Assembly: GCA_017465825.1 (NCBI GenBank)
Contig: JAFTVI010000017.1
Coordinates: forward strand, 1-64,000
Direction of reading: 5' to 3'
DNA: 64,000 bases
Origin: Clostridia bacterium
Lineage (GTDB): Bacteria; Bacillota; Clostridia; Oscillospirales; Acutalibacteraceae
Made by a program: the position numbers and the translations under genes. Of this stretch, positions 27,413-34,852 are shown piece after piece. How positions within the stretch are numbered: position 1 is the stretch's first letter; each line of letters starts with the position of its first letter. Under the pieces are notes generated by a model that saw only the letters and a list, made by a program, of their open reading frames with translations, had not been told where the DNA came from and did no database searches.

Positions 27413-28621
27413 ATGAAAATCAAAAAGATTTTGGCTCTCGTACTTTCTCTTGCAATGGTTTTCTCCTTCGCTGCTTGTACAGACACAAAGGTTGATGAAG
27501 AATCATCAACAAACGACGCTGTTTCATCAGAAGGCACATTCGCAAAAGAGGGCACAATTAAAATCGGCGGTATCGGTCCTCTCACAGGTGACAATGCACA
27601 GTATGGTGTTGCAGTTAAGCTTGGTGCAGAGCTTGCTGTTGCTGAAATTAATGCTGCAGGCGGTATCAACGGCTACAAGGTAGAGTTCAAGATGGAAGAC
27701 GATATCGGTGACGCAGAAAAGGCTGTTACCGCATACAACAGTCTTAAGGACTGGGATATGCAGATGCTTATGGGTACAGTTACATCTACACCCTGCGCAG
27801 CAGTTGCAGCTGAAACTGAAATTGATAATATGCTTCTTATCACTCCTTCCGGCTCTGCAATCGACTGTATCAATCCCGACACTGCTTTCCGTGTTTGCTT
27901 CGCCGACCCTGCTCAGGGTTCAGTTGCTGCTGACTACATAAAGAGCAACAACCTTGCAACTAAGGTTGCTGTTATCTACAACAGCTCAGACAGCTATTCA
28001 ACAGGCATCAAGGATTCATTTGTAGCAAAGGCTGCAGCAAATGGTCTTGTAGTTGTTGCTCAGGAAGCATTCACAAATGACAGTGCAACCGATTTTAGTG
28101 CACAGGTAACAAATGTTAAGGCTGCAGGTGCAGAGCTTGTATTCCTTCCCATTTACTACACTCCCGCTTCTCTTATCCTTAAGCAGGCAAACGATATGGG
28201 CTACAATCCCGTTTACCTTGGTTCTGACGGTATGGACGGTATCCTTGGTATGGAAAACATCGACACAGCTCTTGTTGAAGGTCTTATGTATCTCACTCCC
28301 TTTATGGAAACAGCTACAGACGACGTAACAGTTAACTTTGTTACAAAGTTCAAGGCTGCATATCCTGACCAGACACAGTATATGAACCAGTTCTGCGCAG
28401 ACGCATACGATGCAATTTATGCTATCAAGGCTGCTGCTGAGAAGGCAAATATCTCTGCTGATATGTCTGTTTCAGATATCGGTGATGCAATGAAGGTTGC
28501 AATGACTGAAATCACACTTGACGGTGTAACAGGCTCTAACATCACTTGGGATGCAACAGGTGAACCCACAAAGACTCCTAAGGTTGTTAAGATTGTTAAC
28601 GGTTCAGTTGCAGAAGCTTAA
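27413..28621 (+). CDS. livJ: Branched-chain amino-acid ABC transporter, substrate-binding lipoprotein
   Basis: A 402-residue periplasmic-binding-protein-type lipoprotein (lipobox FAAC, Cys22), tethered outside the membrane. The mature part is a type I LivJ/Leu-binding fold: IKIGGIGPLTGDNAQYG, GINGYKVEFKMEDDIGD, VTSTPCAAVA and LLITPSGSA (substrate-contacting Ser/Thr), and VYLGSDGMDG. An acidic/Ser linker follows the lipid anchor. ATG 27413 is served by GGAGGT; the upstream in-frame ATG at 27398 overlaps that site. First of livJ-H-M-G-F. Specificity for Leu/Ile/Val is by family and by the nearby biosynthetic operon; other amino acids or amides remain possible. Confidence 0.9.
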   Translation: MKIKKILALVLSLAMVFSFAACTDTKVDEESSTNDAVSSEGTFAKEGTIKIGGIGPLTGDNAQYGVAVKLGAELAVAEINAAGGINGYKVEFKMEDDIGDAEKAVTAYNSLKDWDMQMLMGTVTSTPCAAVAAETEIDNMLLITPSGSAIDCINPDTAFRVCFADPAQGSVAADYIKSNNLATKVAVIYNSSDSYSTGIKDSFVAKAAANGLVVVAQEAFTNDSATDFSAQVTNVKAAGAELVFLPIYYTPASLILKQANDMGYNPVYLGSDGMDGILGMENIDTALVEGLMYLTPFMETATDDVTVNFVTKFKAAYPDQTQYMNQFCADAYDAIYAIKAAAEKANISADMSVSDIGDAMKVAMTEITLDGVTGSNITWDATGEPTKTPKVVKIVNGSVAEA

Positions 28622-28645
28622 TTCTGTAAGATTCTGATTATATTC

Positions 28646-28795
28646 GGGTATGTCGCTGAAAATGCGGCATACCCTTGCACAATGTTTGGAATGTTGTTTC
28701 AAGAGCTTTGAAACAAAGTATCATTTGGGTTTGATGCCTTGTTTCAGGGCTTTTGATCAGGGTGGTTCTGAAAAATCACCTTACCCCTTGTAAGG
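28646..28795 (+). promoter_or_regulatory. Series of stem-loops between livJ and livH
   Basis: In this 186-base gap I see GGGTATGTCGC/GCGGCATACCC (28646-28674), TTGTTTCA/TGAAACAA (28694-28716), GGTG/CACC (28761-28780) and CCTTA/TAAGG (28779-28795), the last covering the livH ribosome binding site. None has a T-run. Such structures commonly stabilise the upstream binding-protein mRNA and reduce downstream expression. Confidence 0.55.
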
Positions 28796-28807
28796 AGTGG
28801 AAAATAT

Positions 28808-29689
28808 ATGGTATTTCTTTCGCAGTTGATTTCCGGAATCAGTCTTGGCGGTATATATTCACTTATCGCACTTGGATATACAATGGTTTACGGAATTGCT
28901 AAAATGCTTAACTTTGCTCACGGTGACGTTATTATGATCGGTGCGTTTGTAATTTATACAAGCGTTGTTTCTGCCGGTCTTAATCCTGTTCTCGGTGTGC
29001 TTATTGCTATGGTATTCTGTACTGTTCTCGGTGTGCTTATTGAGCGTCTTGCTTATAAACCGCTCAGACAGGCTACATCACTTGCTGTTCTTATTACAGC
29101 TATCGGTGTAAGTTATTTCCTGCAGAATGTAGCATTGCTCATCTTTGGTTCTGATACAAAACAGTTTTCTTCAGTCGTATCTCTTGAACCCGTTTCCTTA
29201 GCAGGAGGAGAGCTTGTTATTTCAGGTGAAACTATAATAACTATTGCTGTATCTGTTGTTATAATGGTTGCACTTTATCTCTTTGTTAATAAGACAAAGC
29301 CGGGTAAGGCTATGCTTGCTGTTTCAGAGGACAAGGGTGCCGCTCAGCTTATGGGTATCAATGTAAACGGCACAATTGCTCTTACATTCGCAATCGGCTC
29401 TGCTCTTGCCGCCGTTGCAGGTGCTCTTCTTTGTTCATCATATCCGGCACTCAGTCCCTACACAGGCGCAATGCCCGGTATCAAGGCATTTGTTGCGGCA
29501 GTTTTCGGCGGTATCGGTTCAATTCCCGGTGCTATGATTGGCGGTATTCTTCTCGGTATAATCGAAAACCTCAGTAAAGCGTATATTTCATCACAGCTTT
29601 CTGATGCTATCGTTTTTGCTGTTCTTATTTTTGTTCTTCTTATCAGACCTACCGGTATTATGGGTAAGAAGATTAACGAAAAGGTATAA
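28808..29689 (+). CDS. livH: Branched-chain amino-acid ABC transporter permease LivH
   Basis: A 293-residue membrane permease with about eight hydrophobic segments. The N-terminus (LISGISLGGIYSLIALGYTMVYG) and NFAHGDVIMIGAF are LivH hallmarks, and AFVAAVFGGIGSIPGAMIGG near residue 225 is the cytoplasmic coupling-loop region contacting the ATPases. TAAGGAG precedes ATG 28808, partly inside a small hairpin. Forms the heterodimeric channel with LivM encoded 13 bases downstream. Confidence 0.93.
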   Translation: MVFLSQLISGISLGGIYSLIALGYTMVYGIAKMLNFAHGDVIMIGAFVIYTSVVSAGLNPVLGVLIAMVFCTVLGVLIERLAYKPLRQATSLAVLITAIGVSYFLQNVALLIFGSDTKQFSSVVSLEPVSLAGGELVISGETIITIAVSVVIMVALYLFVNKTKPGKAMLAVSEDKGAAQLMGINVNGTIALTFAIGSALAAVAGALLCSSYPALSPYTGAMPGIKAFVAAVFGGIGSIPGAMIGGILLGIIENLSKAYISSQLSDAIVFAVLIFVLLIRPTGIMGKKINEKV

Positions 29690-29702
29690 GGAGGGATACT
29701 GT

Positions 29703-30818
29703 ATGGCTATAAAAACACATTCAAAGCTTGAAAAGAAAAACACAAATACTGTAAAGCCTTTTAAAGGCAAAGACCTCATAACATATCTTATCGTTGTTGT
29801 ATTTTTTACTGTATTCCAGGTTCTTGCATCAACAGGTACACTCAAAAATTCGTTGAAAGCTCTTCTTGTTCCTATCTGTGTTCAGGTTATTCTTGCAGTA
29901 TCGCTCAACTTAGTAGTCGGTTTCCTCGGCGAATTGAGCCTTGGACACGCAGGTTTTATGTGCGTAGGCGCATTTACAGGTACGTTTTTCTCCGTTCTTA
30001 TGGAGGATGTAATTACCGTTGTCTGGGTAAGATTTGCATGTGCATTTGTAATCGGTGCAATTGCCGCCGCAATTTCTGGTATCCTTATCGGTATTCCCGT
30101 TCTTCGTCTTAAAGGCGACTATCTTGCTATTGTTACTCTTGCGTTCGGTGAAATTATTAAAACAATTGTCAATGCTCTTTATATCGGCAAGGATTCCAAC
30201 GGCTTCCATATGTCTCTTGATTCATCAAAGCTTGGTATGGGCACAGACGGACAGATTATTCTCAACGGCCCTCAGGGTATATCAGGCACACCAAAGAATT
30301 CCACATTTTTAATCGGATTTATTCTTGTAATGTTAGTGCTTATCATTGTCAACAATCTTATGGATTCAAGAACAGGCAGAGCTATTATGTCAATCCGTGA
30401 CAACAGAATTGCCGCAGAATCTGTTGGTATTGATATTACAAAGTACAAGCTGATGGTGTTTACTATTTCTGCTGCTATGGCAGGCATTGCAGGTGTGCTT
30501 TATTCTCACAACCTTTCAAAGCTCACTGCCACAACTGCAAACTTCGGTTACACTATGTCTATTACAATTCTCGTATATGTTGTCCTTGGCGGTATGGGTA
30601 ATGTAAGAGGTTCCGTTATTGCTGCAACAATCCTTTATGCTCTTCCCGAGCTTCTCAGAGGTATTGGTGATCTCAGCAGTTACAGAATGCTTATTTATTC
30701 AATACTTCTTATTCTTATGATGATTTTCAATAACGGCACATATTTTGTATCGCTTCGTGAGGAGATTGCATATAAGTTCAAGAATAAAAAGACTAAAACA
30801 GCAGGGGAGGCGGCATAA
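29703..30818 (+). CDS. livM: Branched-chain amino-acid ABC transporter permease LivM
   Basis: A 371-residue polytopic permease. It begins with a basic cytoplasmic stretch, then segments including SLNLVVGFLGELSLGHAGFM (a LivM signature), RLKGDYLAIVTLAFGEI and the coupling loop VVLGGMGNVRGSVIAA near residue 300. The ATG at 29703 follows AAGGAGGG by 6 bases; a longer in-frame reading would run through the end of livH and is rejected. The TAA directly abuts the livG ATG. Partner of LivH. Confidence 0.93.
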   Translation: MAIKTHSKLEKKNTNTVKPFKGKDLITYLIVVVFFTVFQVLASTGTLKNSLKALLVPICVQVILAVSLNLVVGFLGELSLGHAGFMCVGAFTGTFFSVLMEDVITVVWVRFACAFVIGAIAAAISGILIGIPVLRLKGDYLAIVTLAFGEIIKTIVNALYIGKDSNGFHMSLDSSKLGMGTDGQIILNGPQGISGTPKNSTFLIGFILVMLVLIIVNNLMDSRTGRAIMSIRDNRIAAESVGIDITKYKLMVFTISAAMAGIAGVLYSHNLSKLTATTANFGYTMSITILVYVVLGGMGNVRGSVIAATILYALPELLRGIGDLSSYRMLIYSILLILMMIFNNGTYFVSLREEIAYKFKNKKTKTAGEAA

Positions 30819-31577
30819 ATGGCATTACTTGAAGTTAAAAATTTAGGTATTACATTCGGCGGTCTTCACGCTGTTGATAATTTCAATCTTACCCTTGAAA
30901 AAGGTGCTCTCTACGGACTTATCGGACCTAACGGTGCAGGTAAAACTACCGTATTCAACCTTTTAACAGGTGTTTACGCACCGACAACCGGCACATTCTA
31001 TCTTGACGGCAAAGAGTTAAAGGGCAAAAAACCTGCTGAAATCAATAAGGCAGGTATTGCACGTACTTTCCAGAATATACGTTTGTTCAAGAATCTTTCT
31101 GTACTTGATAATGTTAAAGTCGGTCTTCATAATCAGATGAAGTATTCAACAATTGAGGGAATTTTCAGACTTCCCGGTTTCTTTAAGACCGAGAAAAAAA
31201 TGAATGAAAGAGCAATGGATCTTCTCAAGGTATTTGATCTCGATGACAGCGCCGATACTCTTGCATCAAATCTTCCTTACGGTAAACAGAGAAAGCTTGA
31301 AATTGCCAGAGCTATTGCGACAAACCCCAAGCTTTTGCTTCTTGATGAGCCTGCAGCTGGTATGAATCCTAACGAAACAAAAGAGCTTATGGAAACAATT
31401 CATTTTATAAGAGATCATTTTGACCTTACAGTTCTTGTTATTGAACACGATATGAGCCTTGTTTCCGGTATCTGTGAAGAGATTACTGTTCTCAACTTCG
31501 GTAAAGAGCTTGCCAAGGGTAATACCGCTGATGTCCTCAAGAATCCTGAGGTTGTCAAAGCATATCTTGGTGAATAA
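30819..31577 (+). CDS. livG: Branched-chain amino-acid ABC transporter ATPase LivG
   Basis: A 252-residue cytoplasmic ATPase. Walker A GPNGAGKTT (about residues 37-45), the LivG-type variant signature LPYGKQRKLEIARA in place of LSGGQ, Walker B LLLLDEPAAGMN, and the H-loop VIEHDM are all seen. It starts on the base after the livM stop, consistent with coupled translation. Pairs with LivF to drive uptake. Confidence 0.95.
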   Translation: MALLEVKNLGITFGGLHAVDNFNLTLEKGALYGLIGPNGAGKTTVFNLLTGVYAPTTGTFYLDGKELKGKKPAEINKAGIARTFQNIRLFKNLSVLDNVKVGLHNQMKYSTIEGIFRLPGFFKTEKKMNERAMDLLKVFDLDDSADTLASNLPYGKQRKLEIARAIATNPKLLLLDEPAAGMNPNETKELMETIHFIRDHFDLTVLVIEHDMSLVSGICEEITVLNFGKELAKGNTADVLKNPEVVKAYLGE

Positions 31578-31589
31578 GGAGGATTATTT

Positions 31590-32300
31590 ATGGCGATGCT
31601 GGAAGTAAGAAACCTGAATGTATACTTTGGTGTTATTCAGGCTATTAAGGATATATCATTTAATGTTGATAAAGGGGAAGTCGTTGCTCTTATCGGTGCT
31701 AACGGTGCAGGTAAAACAACAACTCTTCACACCATAACAGGTCTTATTGCTCCTAAAAGCGGCTCAATTACTCTTGACGGTAAGGACATTGTTAAAGTTC
31801 CTGCTCATAAAATAGTAAGTATGGGTATGGCTCATGTGCCCGAGGGCAGACGTGTATTTGCATCTCTTTCTGTATATGACAACCTTAAAATGGGCGCATA
31901 TACAAGAAAAGATAAGAATGAGATCAATAATTCTCTTGAAATGGTTTTTGAATATTTCCCAAGATTGAAAGAACGCCGCAGTCAGGTTGCAGGCACTCTT
32001 TCAGGCGGGGAACAGCAGATGCTTGCAATGGGCAGGGCTTTGATGTCGAATCCGTCAATTATTCTTATGGATGAGCCTTCTATGGGACTTTCTCCCTTAT
32101 ATGTCGGTGAAATTTTTGAAATTATCAAAAAAATCAAGAATGAGGGCGCAACAGTTCTTCTTGTTGAACAGAATGCAAATATGGCACTTTCTGTTGCAAA
32201 CAGAGCGTATGTTCTTGAAACAGGAAAAATTATTATGGACGGTGCGGCATCCGATCTTCTTAATGACGAACGTGTCCGTAAAGCTTACCTTGGTGCATAA
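31590..32300 (+). CDS. livF: Branched-chain amino-acid ABC transporter ATPase LivF
   Basis: A 236-residue ATPase with Walker A GANGAGKTT, signature LSGGEQQMLAMGRALM, Walker B IILMDEPSMGLSP and H-loop LVEQNA, the typical LivF set (Gln in place of the H-loop His region is normal for this family's VEQN). AAGGAGG lies 9 bases upstream of ATG 31590, 12 bases after livG. Last gene of the operon, followed by a strong terminator. Confidence 0.95.
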   Translation: MAMLEVRNLNVYFGVIQAIKDISFNVDKGEVVALIGANGAGKTTTLHTITGLIAPKSGSITLDGKDIVKVPAHKIVSMGMAHVPEGRRVFASLSVYDNLKMGAYTRKDKNEINNSLEMVFEYFPRLKERRSQVAGTLSGGEQQMLAMGRALMSNPSIILMDEPSMGLSPLYVGEIFEIIKKIKNEGATVLLVEQNANMALSVANRAYVLETGKIIMDGAASDLLNDERVRKAYLGA

Positions 32301-32312
32301 ATCAATAAAAAA

Positions 32313-32350
32313 ACAGAGATAAGTATGATGCTTATCTCTGTAATTTTTTT
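32313..32350. terminator. Bidirectional terminator after livF
   Basis: ACAGAGATAAG (32313-32323), loop TATGATG, CTTATCTCTGT (32331-32341), then AATTTTTTT; preceded by an A-run that serves the convergent minus-strand redox operon. Confidence 0.9.
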
Positions 32351-32546
32351 ATTTGCTTTTATAGTATAACAGACAGTGACAGTAACCTTCAAATTCAGGA
32401 TCAGCAATCTGCTCCTTGAACTCCTTACACATACATTTGTTGTCCTCAGTGCGTTTCAGCTTGCAAGGACAGTAGCCGCCTGTGCGTTTAAGACCTTCTT
32501 TAATTGTTTTGACTATCTCTTTGTTTTCGTTAAGTGTGATTTTCAT
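32349..32546 (-). CDS. Small ferredoxin-thioredoxin reductase catalytic-like protein
   Basis: A 65-residue protein with six cysteines in three pairs: CPC (26, 28), CMC (38, 40) and CHC (56, 58), followed by LLYY. This is the arrangement of the catalytic beta subunit of ferredoxin-thioredoxin reductase, which holds a 4Fe-4S cluster next to a redox disulfide. The protein is shorter than plant or cyanobacterial FTR-beta and no alpha subunit is near. It lies 3 bases after the rubrerythrin fusion gene and shares its operator, suggesting a role in thiol or peroxide defence; that is inference. Confidence 0.8.
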   Translation of the reverse strand: MKITLNENKEIVKTIKEGLKRTGGYCPCKLKRTEDNKCMCKEFKEQIADPEFEGYCHCLLYYKSK

Positions 32547-32549
32547 TAA

Positions 32550-33086
32550 TTAATAGTTTTCAGCTTTAATTTCAAAATATGCCTGAGGATGAGCACATAC
32601 AGGACATACTTCGGGAGCCTGTTTGCCTACGACAATGTGTCCGCAGTTGGAGCACTGCCAGATTTTCTCTCCGTCTCTTGAGAATACAAGACCGCCCTCG
32701 ATGTTAGCAATGAGCTTTCTGTAACGCTCTTCGTGTTCTTTTTCGATCTTGCCAACTTCTTCAAAGAGATATGCAATGTTCTCAAAGCCTTCTGCTCTTG
32801 CTTCCTCAGCAAAGCCTGCGTACATATCTGTCCATTCATAATTTTCTCCTGCTGCAGCATCAGCAAGGTTTGCAAGTGTTGAAGGCATACCGTCGTGAAG
32901 AAGCTTGAACCAGATTTTTGCGTGTTCTTTCTCGTTGCGTGCTGTTTCTTCAAAAAGCTTGCCTATCTGAACGTATCCGTCTTTCTTTGCCTTTGATGCA
33001 TAGTAGAGATACTTAGTATGTGCCTGAGATTCGCCTGCAAAAGCAGCCATAAGATTTTTTTCAGTTTTTGTTCCTTTAATGTCCAT
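32550..33086 (-). CDS. rbr: Alternative rubrerythrin product from internal start
   Basis: Within the fusion gene, ATG 33086 ([12 protein letters not shown]) is preceded by AAAGGAG (SD at 33101-33096) with a 9-base spacing. Starting here would yield a 178-residue protein with the normal length and N-terminus of stand-alone rubrerythrin, ferritin-like diiron domain plus C-terminal rubredoxin. It may therefore be translated both as part of the fusion and alone. Nested in the same frame as the fusion; not an extra locus. Expression of the short form is inference. Confidence 0.55.
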   Translation of the reverse strand: MDIKGTKTEKNLMAAFAGESQAHTKYLYYASKAKKDGYVQIGKLFEETARNEKEHAKIWFKLLHDGMPSTLANLADAAAGENYEWTDMYAGFAEEARAEGFENIAYLFEEVGKIEKEHEERYRKLIANIEGGLVFSRDGEKIWQCSNCGHIVVGKQAPEVCPVCAHPQAYFEIKAENY

Positions 33087-33725
33087 AACAGAATTCTCCT
33101 TTGTGATTGTTTTTTTATTTTCAATAGGTTCAAAATCTTCCGCGCCGTGTTTGCAGAGTGGGCAAACAAAATCATCGGGTAATTCATCACCTTTATATAC
33201 GTATCCGCAAATTTTACAGCGATAGCCTGATTCAGTAGTGTTTTCTGCAGGTTTCGGCTTGACATTAGCGTGATAATAAGCATATGTCATAGATGGTAAT
33301 GATGACATAACTTTTGCATCCGTTATATCAGCTATAAACATTGTATGCGTAATCAGGTCAATTTTTTCAACAACAGAGCAGGAAAAATATGCATTAGTGT
33401 ATTTTTCGAGATAAGGAATACTGTTGTCGCCTGCTGAAATTCCTTTGAAGCTGCTTATTTTGTCTACATCTCTACCGCTTTGGAATCCGAAATGTTTGAA
33501 AACATCAAAAGGCGCAGATATGTCGAGCACAGAGACATTGAATTTGTTCGAGTCTGAAATTAAATCGTGTGTATAATTTGCTTTGTTTACTGTAATCGAT
33601 AATCTGTTTGGTGCTGATGTTACCTGAATGGCGGTATTAATGATACATCCGCTTTGAGCTGCTTCTGTCGAACTTGTAAGAACGAACAGTCCGTAACTCA
33701 AATTAAACAGTGCCTTATTATCCAC
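32550..33725 (-). CDS. Flavin reductase-rubredoxin-rubrerythrin fusion
   Basis: A 391-residue natural fusion. Residues 1-160 are a flavin-reductase-like FMN domain (start [17 protein letters not shown]); residues 168-200 are a rubredoxin (Cys170, 173, 188, 191); residues 214-391 are a complete rubrerythrin with diiron ligands in [15 protein letters not shown] and [10 protein letters not shown], and a second C-terminal rubredoxin centre (CSNCG...CPVC). The first two parts equal the high-molecular-weight rubredoxin (Hrb) of anaerobes, which feeds electrons to O2/peroxide-reducing enzymes, so the fusion plausibly makes a self-contained NAD(P)H:peroxide reductase. GTG 33725 is 8 bases after GGAG; the GTG at 33734 lies within that site. 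An internal start at 33086 is listed separately. Confidence 0.88.
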   Translation of the reverse strand: MDNKALFNLSYGLFVLTSSTEAAQSGCIINTAIQVTSAPNRLSITVNKANYTHDLISDSNKFNVSVLDISAPFDVFKHFGFQSGRDVDKISSFKGISAGDNSIPYLEKYTNAYFSCSVVEKIDLITHTMFIADITDAKVMSSLPSMTYAYYHANVKPKPAENTTESGYRCKICGYVYKGDELPDDFVCPLCKHGAEDFEPIENKKTITKENSVMDIKGTKTEKNLMAAFAGESQAHTKYLYYASKAKKDGYVQIGKLFEETARNEKEHAKIWFKLLHDGMPSTLANLADAAAGENYEWTDMYAGFAEEARAEGFENIAYLFEEVGKIEKEHEERYRKLIANIEGGLVFSRDGEKIWQCSNCGHIVVGKQAPEVCPVCAHPQAYFEIKAENY

Positions 33726-33750
33726 TCTTATCACTCCTTCAGTATAAACA

Positions 33751-33769
33751 AATAAGAATCATTCTTATT
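33751..33769. promoter_or_regulatory. Fur/PerR-type operator
   Basis: AATAAGAAT-C-ATTCTTATT is a perfect 9-1-9 palindrome with the 7-1-7 geometry of Fur-family sites (PerR consensus TTATAATNATTATAA). It begins about 9 bases downstream of the -10, so bound repressor would block the redox operon. PerR is the natural candidate given rubrerythrin. Confidence 0.75.
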
Positions 33770-33777
33770 ATGGTGTT

Positions 33778-33806
33778 ATTATATGCCATTAATTTATAAA
33801 AGTCAA
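33778..33806 (-). promoter_or_regulatory. Sigma-A promoter of the redox operon
   Basis: On the minus strand TTGACT (33806-33801), 17 bases, TATAAT (33783-33778), directly ahead of the Fur/PerR-type palindrome. Confidence 0.8.
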
Positions 33807-33911
33807 TAGTTTTATAATAAAATATTATTTATTTTTATCAACTGTTTTTATTATTAGCTTCAGCTGCACTTTCATTCTGCGCAATATGTTTGATTTTAAG
33901 CACCATTTAGT

Positions 33912-33941
33912 GCAAAAAAATAAGACCGTCATACGACGGTC
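33912..33941 (-). terminator. Terminator after the Cys-rich protein gene
   Basis: GACCGTC/GACGGTC arms at 33924-33930 and 33935-33941 with loop ATAC; on the minus strand the 3' side runs into TTATTTTTTT. Confidence 0.85.
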
Positions 33942-33949
33942 GATAATTT

Positions 33950-34789
33950 TTATTTATTGCATCCGCAACCGGAGTTGCAGGAACCTGATGTTGAGAATGA
34001 GTCAAAATCTGCATTTCTCTCGCTAGGCGGGAAAAATTCTCCCACAGGGAATTTAATCTTTCTGAATGAATCACAGGGATCTTCTGTGTTGCAAGTACAT
34101 TCTTTGTTTGGCATACAGAAATCATATGCAGGAATCAGCATCTGCACATCACGCTCAAGCTGAACGATTGTAAAAAGACCGATAGTAACACGTACAGCTT
34201 TTTCCGTGCTTTCGTTTACAAATCTGCCGTTAAAAATGCGTCTCACGCAAGAGGGGACGCTGCAGGAAATGTCGGTAACATTATTACAGCAGTCGCAAGG
34301 TCTGCAGAGCCTTGCATCAAGGCAAAGTGGTTCCGCTACCTGAATTTTTGCTCTCGGATTGCTTGACACCATAGGCAAGCTTTCACCTGAATCCTTATCA
34401 CAGAGCTCGGATGTAAAGATTTTTACATTACCGTCACTGCCGAAGAGTATACATTTTTTTGAAAATACTGCAAGACCGCTGACATTTTCAGATGGGCAGT
34501 TAGGTGAAGTAATAACTTCAAGATTTACACGGAAAAAGAAAGTGATATCAACCGAATAGAAACCTCTGTTGAAGGGGACGCAGTCTACATCGGAAAATAC
34601 ACTTATCACTTCACATCCTTTGCAACGCACGGTTGTTGCATTGTCAATTACCTGCTGAGCGCAATCCGTGAAGTACACCCTCATATCAGCAAGACAGTCC
34701 TTATCTGCACAAGAATCATAAACACGTGAAGTGTCAATGCAAACTGCTTCCTTGATTTTTTTGCAGGATGCGTCAAAAATATCGTTCAT
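33950..34789 (-). CDS. Cysteine-rich conserved Clostridial protein, possibly spore-associated
   Basis: A 279-residue soluble protein without signal peptide and with more than 20 cysteines, concentrated at the N-terminus (CIDTSRVYDSCADKDC), the middle (LCRPCDCC) and the C-terminus (CTCNTEDPC; final SCNSGCGC). Beta-strand-like segments such as GFYSVDITFFFRVN separate them. I recall similar uncharacterised proteins in Clostridia but cannot name a family. The Cys-rich ends resemble cross-linkable coat proteins. ATG 34789 is 7 bases after GGGAGG, which is also the 3' arm of a terminator hairpin. A sigma-K-like promoter is possible upstream. Function unknown; the spore link is inference. Confidence 0.7.
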   Translation of the reverse strand: MNDIFDASCKKIKEAVCIDTSRVYDSCADKDCLADMRVYFTDCAQQVIDNATTVRCKGCEVISVFSDVDCVPFNRGFYSVDITFFFRVNLEVITSPNCPSENVSGLAVFSKKCILFGSDGNVKIFTSELCDKDSGESLPMVSSNPRAKIQVAEPLCLDARLCRPCDCCNNVTDISCSVPSCVRRIFNGRFVNESTEKAVRVTIGLFTIVQLERDVQMLIPAYDFCMPNKECTCNTEDPCDSFRKIKFPVGEFFPPSERNADFDSFSTSGSCNSGCGCNK

Positions 34790-34833
34790 AAAAAATCCTC
34801 CCGTAAAATGAATTTCAATACATTTTATGGGAG
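34790..34833 (-). terminator. Terminator hairpin overlapping the Cys-rich gene's ribosome binding site
   Basis: On the minus strand CTCCCATAAAATG (34833-34821), 10-base loop, CATTTTACGGGAG (34810-34798), then GATTTTTT directly before the ATG. It would terminate the Gfo/Idh transcript; its 3' arm supplies GGGAGG for the next gene. Confidence 0.75.
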
Positions 34834-34847
34834 AATTGAATTTTTGT
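34821..34847 (-). promoter_or_regulatory. Possible sigma-K-like promoter
   Basis: On the minus strand AC (34847-34846), 16 bases, CATAAAATG (34829-34821), one mismatch from the sigma-K -10 CATANNNTA. It overlaps the 5' arm of the hairpin. Short motifs make this tentative. Confidence 0.3.
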
Positions 34848-34852
34848 TACAA

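Noticed and set aside
29604..29702. N-terminal extension of livM into the livH gene
   Set aside because: A strong AAGGAGG precedes ATG 29703; the extension would translate the end of livH in another frame.
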